Origin: Bigelowiella natans CCMP2755 | Taxonomy: Eukaryota; Cercozoa; Chlorarachniophyceae | Length of the DNA: 64,000 bases | Reading direction: 5' to 3' | NCBI GenBank assembly: GCA_000320545.1 | Contig: ADNK01001082.1 | Location: forward strand, 1-64,000 | Part shown: piece by piece, positions 62,244 through 64,000 of the stretch | How positions within the stretch are numbered: position 1 is the stretch's first letter | Layout: every line of letters begins with the position of its first letter | Notes under the pieces: generated by a model | What the model was told of the DNA's origin: nothing | The model's input: only the letters and a program-made list of their open reading frames with translations | The model's database searches: none | Translations under genes and position numbers: made by a program

Positions 62244-62626
62244 CTGTTCATGCCGTACAACGTGTGTGTTTTTCTTCTAGTTATATAATTTATTTCGAAT
62301 GTCAATCACTGATAAACGAGTGTTTTCGTAGTTAGAGTTTATTTTTATTTCTGTAACTGGCAATGATAATTATATTAGTGGAGTTGCTAAGTAAAACATA
62401 TTTTTTCTTACGGAAAATCTGGCATGGATGGATGACTGTCCCCCCTCCCGTTTCCTTTTCCGCCCTTTAAAGACAAAATTTAAAAATTCTCGGAATACAT
62501 TTGCAACCCATTAAGATATGACCAATCAATTCACTGTCGCTGTGCAACTAACTATTTTAATCTCAAATATGATCCGCGGCGTTTATTCATACGTGCGCGT
62601 GTGCATGCATTGCGTACTCCAAGGCT

Positions 62627-62692
<66 letters not shown>
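58664..62692. repeat. Microsatellites in and near MYST introns
   Basis: (AC)n at about 58664–58696, (CT)n at about 58964–58998, (ACT)n at about 59507–59537, (TA)n(TG)n at about 61988–62047 and (CT)n at about 62629–62691. Some lie in introns shorter than 300 bp. Confidence 0.9.
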
Positions 62693-62693
<1 letters not shown>

Positions 62694-63626
62694 TGTGCAT
62701 CGCGTGCGTGAGCCTGCGTACCATAGATTGTATTCAAGTGGGATAGGCTTCGTGCTGTCCGAAGGGTCGTACTTCTCCACCTGGGGTAAATCAATTCAAT
62801 GTTGTCCAAGCTACATTTGGTGCAAGGGATGAAGTCAATCGCAACGAAGTAATTTAACGACCTTTTTTTCCTCCTTCTTTTTCTTTACATTCTGTAAGGT
62901 GTATGAAAACAGAACAGCCAGAAGGATGATTTGGGATCCTGCACCATCTAGAGAAATTTGTTTGTGCTACCTTTCGGTTTCCTCCCTTTTGCCCCTTTCT
63001 TTTTATAACTTTCTTTGCCCTTGGCATGTGCTTCGTCTAAACGCGAAACCTTCGCCAATTGCTTCGGAATCCTCTATTTAACTTGCCTTTTGGGGAAAGG
63101 GTTGCGATGGCCGGTCTTCTAAGAGAATGGCGTGTTATTTTCAGATTGAGTTTTATTATATTATCATCTGAATACATCTAAAATATGATGCATTTCCATA
63201 GTACTACTGTGGTAAAAGGGATTTCCTTCCAATAATGCGAATGATATACTTGCTGCGAAGTCCAAAAATGGAATCCATATGAAAAAATATACCTGTTTGA
63301 TCATGGTATACTACCCACATAATACAATTCAGATTTTAGGATTCTCTTTGCATACATCATTTGATTACTATGATAGAGTTTAACAGAATTTAGTGATAAG
63401 ATCGATATATTATTTTCTACTTTCCATTTTCACACGGCCATTTTGCGGTCTCGAAATGACATAAGATCTCTGGAGTTCCATTGGGCTTTTTCAGTTCCCG
63501 TATGCAATCTTAATACGACATCATGAGAGTCACACTAATGAGAAAATAGGAAGACATTTTGTGAGGTAGAGAATATAATCGGACGGCTTCTCGGGAATAA
63601 TAGAATCTGACGCATATAACTGGAAA
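62244..63626. other. Head-to-head region MYST / UCH37
   Basis: This should contain the 5' exon(s) of the MYST gene and both promoters. A candidate MYST exon at 62780–62722 (VEKYDPSDSTKPIPL, donor GTACGC) has a phase that does not fit the next exon, so it was not joined. No palindrome-rich island is seen. 62900–63600 is AT-rich with no supported gene. Confidence 0.5.
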
Positions 63627-63948
63627 ATGGCGCAGAGCTGGTGCACGATCGAGTCCGATCCGGGTATCTTTGTTTCTTTCCAGCGATCTGAAACCAATAA
63701 GGAATATTTAGTATCCCGTATTTTTTTGGGGTGGGGGAAATTGAATTCTAGATCCCTTTTGTGTTCCAAAATGACAACTTCGCCTCCCTCACAGGGAATG
63801 CCGTCAGCTGAAAAAAATCCTTATTGAAAAACTTAGAACCTGTATAACCTCTAGGCGTATTCACTGAGCTAATTCAACGCATCGGTGTGAAGGGGGTACA
63901 GGTGGAAGAAGTTTATCATCTTTCTGATGAGACGCTCGACAGCTTGAA
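63627..63948 (+). CDS. UCH37/UCHL5-type ubiquitin C-terminal hydrolase, 3'-truncated by the window edge
   Basis: Cysteine deubiquitinase family C12; UCH37 acts at the proteasome and with the INO80 remodeler. Two exons are visible: 63627–63663 ([13 protein letters not shown]) and 63855–63948 ([20 protein letters not shown] … DETLDSLK), joined in phase 1, with the second donor GTACCT in phase 2. The start matches the family's opening W-C-.-I-E-S-D-P-G-V-F-T-E-L-I, which favours UCHL5/BAP1 over UCHL1/L3. The catalytic Gln, Cys, His and Asp all lie beyond the window. It is divergent from the MYST acetyltransferase gene. Confidence 0.93.
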
Positions 63949-64000
63949 GTACCTTAAGTTTCTTTCTAGCCTTCAAACTTCCTCTTAGCCTTTAAACTCT

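Noticed and set aside
63530-63769. Minus-strand frame of 79 codons.
   Set aside because: It is antisense to the first UCH37 exon and has no recognisable feature.

Overview
This is a 64 kb piece of nuclear DNA from a eukaryote. The genes are broken into many short exons, and every junction worked out here is GT–AG. No prokaryotic operon, tRNA, rRNA, CRISPR array or complete transposon was seen. Microsatellites ((AC)n, (AG)n, (AT)n and trinucleotides) fill most introns. A ribosomal protein L29 gene whose product starts with a signal peptide followed by a transit-like stretch points to an alga with a complex (secondary) plastid. Calpain, JmjC, MYST, DP, SCAMP, HIT, HIG1 and UCH37-type genes fit a protist. 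The taxon is an inference only.

Layout: (+) calpain-like protease, 3' part, <7–2747; (+) JmjC protein with signal peptide 3633–9073; (−) importin-alpha 12554–10715; (+) L29 14592–15831; (−) SCAMP 20804–18329; (+) FHIT-type HIT hydrolase 21787–23784; (−) unrecognised basic/coiled-coil protein 31130–24456; (+) type II membrane glycosyltransferase of CAP59/CMT1 type 31418–34916; (−) DP (E2F partner) 39732–36743; (+) HIG1-domain protein 40395–41336; (−) very large unrecognised protein about 50599–42954; (+) Sfi1-like centrin-binding protein about 51234–56480; (−) MYST histone acetyltransferase with chromo barrel, about 62243–57709 (5' end open); (+) UCH37/UCHL5 deubiquitinase from 63627, running off the window.

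Two large-scale patterns stand out. From 9 kb onward strands alternate perfectly, so junctions are in turn tail-to-tail and head-to-head. All six tail-to-tail junctions, plus the 3' flank of the calpain gene, carry 0.5–2 kb 'islands' rich in short palindromes (CTAG, GCATGC, GCGC, ACGT). The head-to-head junctions lack them. One island holds a 102/103-bp tandem pair with a hairpin whose stem shows a compensatory change; two islands share the motif TCTAGATGT, each with an overlapping pair of it.

The genes do not form one pathway. Several are nuclear or chromatin-linked (importin-alpha, DP, MYST acetyltransferase, UCH37), two are secretory or membrane (SCAMP, glycosyltransferase), one mitochondrial (HIG1), one plastid (L29). 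Exon coordinates were derived by hand from reading frame, splice signals, codon phase and family conservation; starts and exons flagged as uncertain need RNA evidence.
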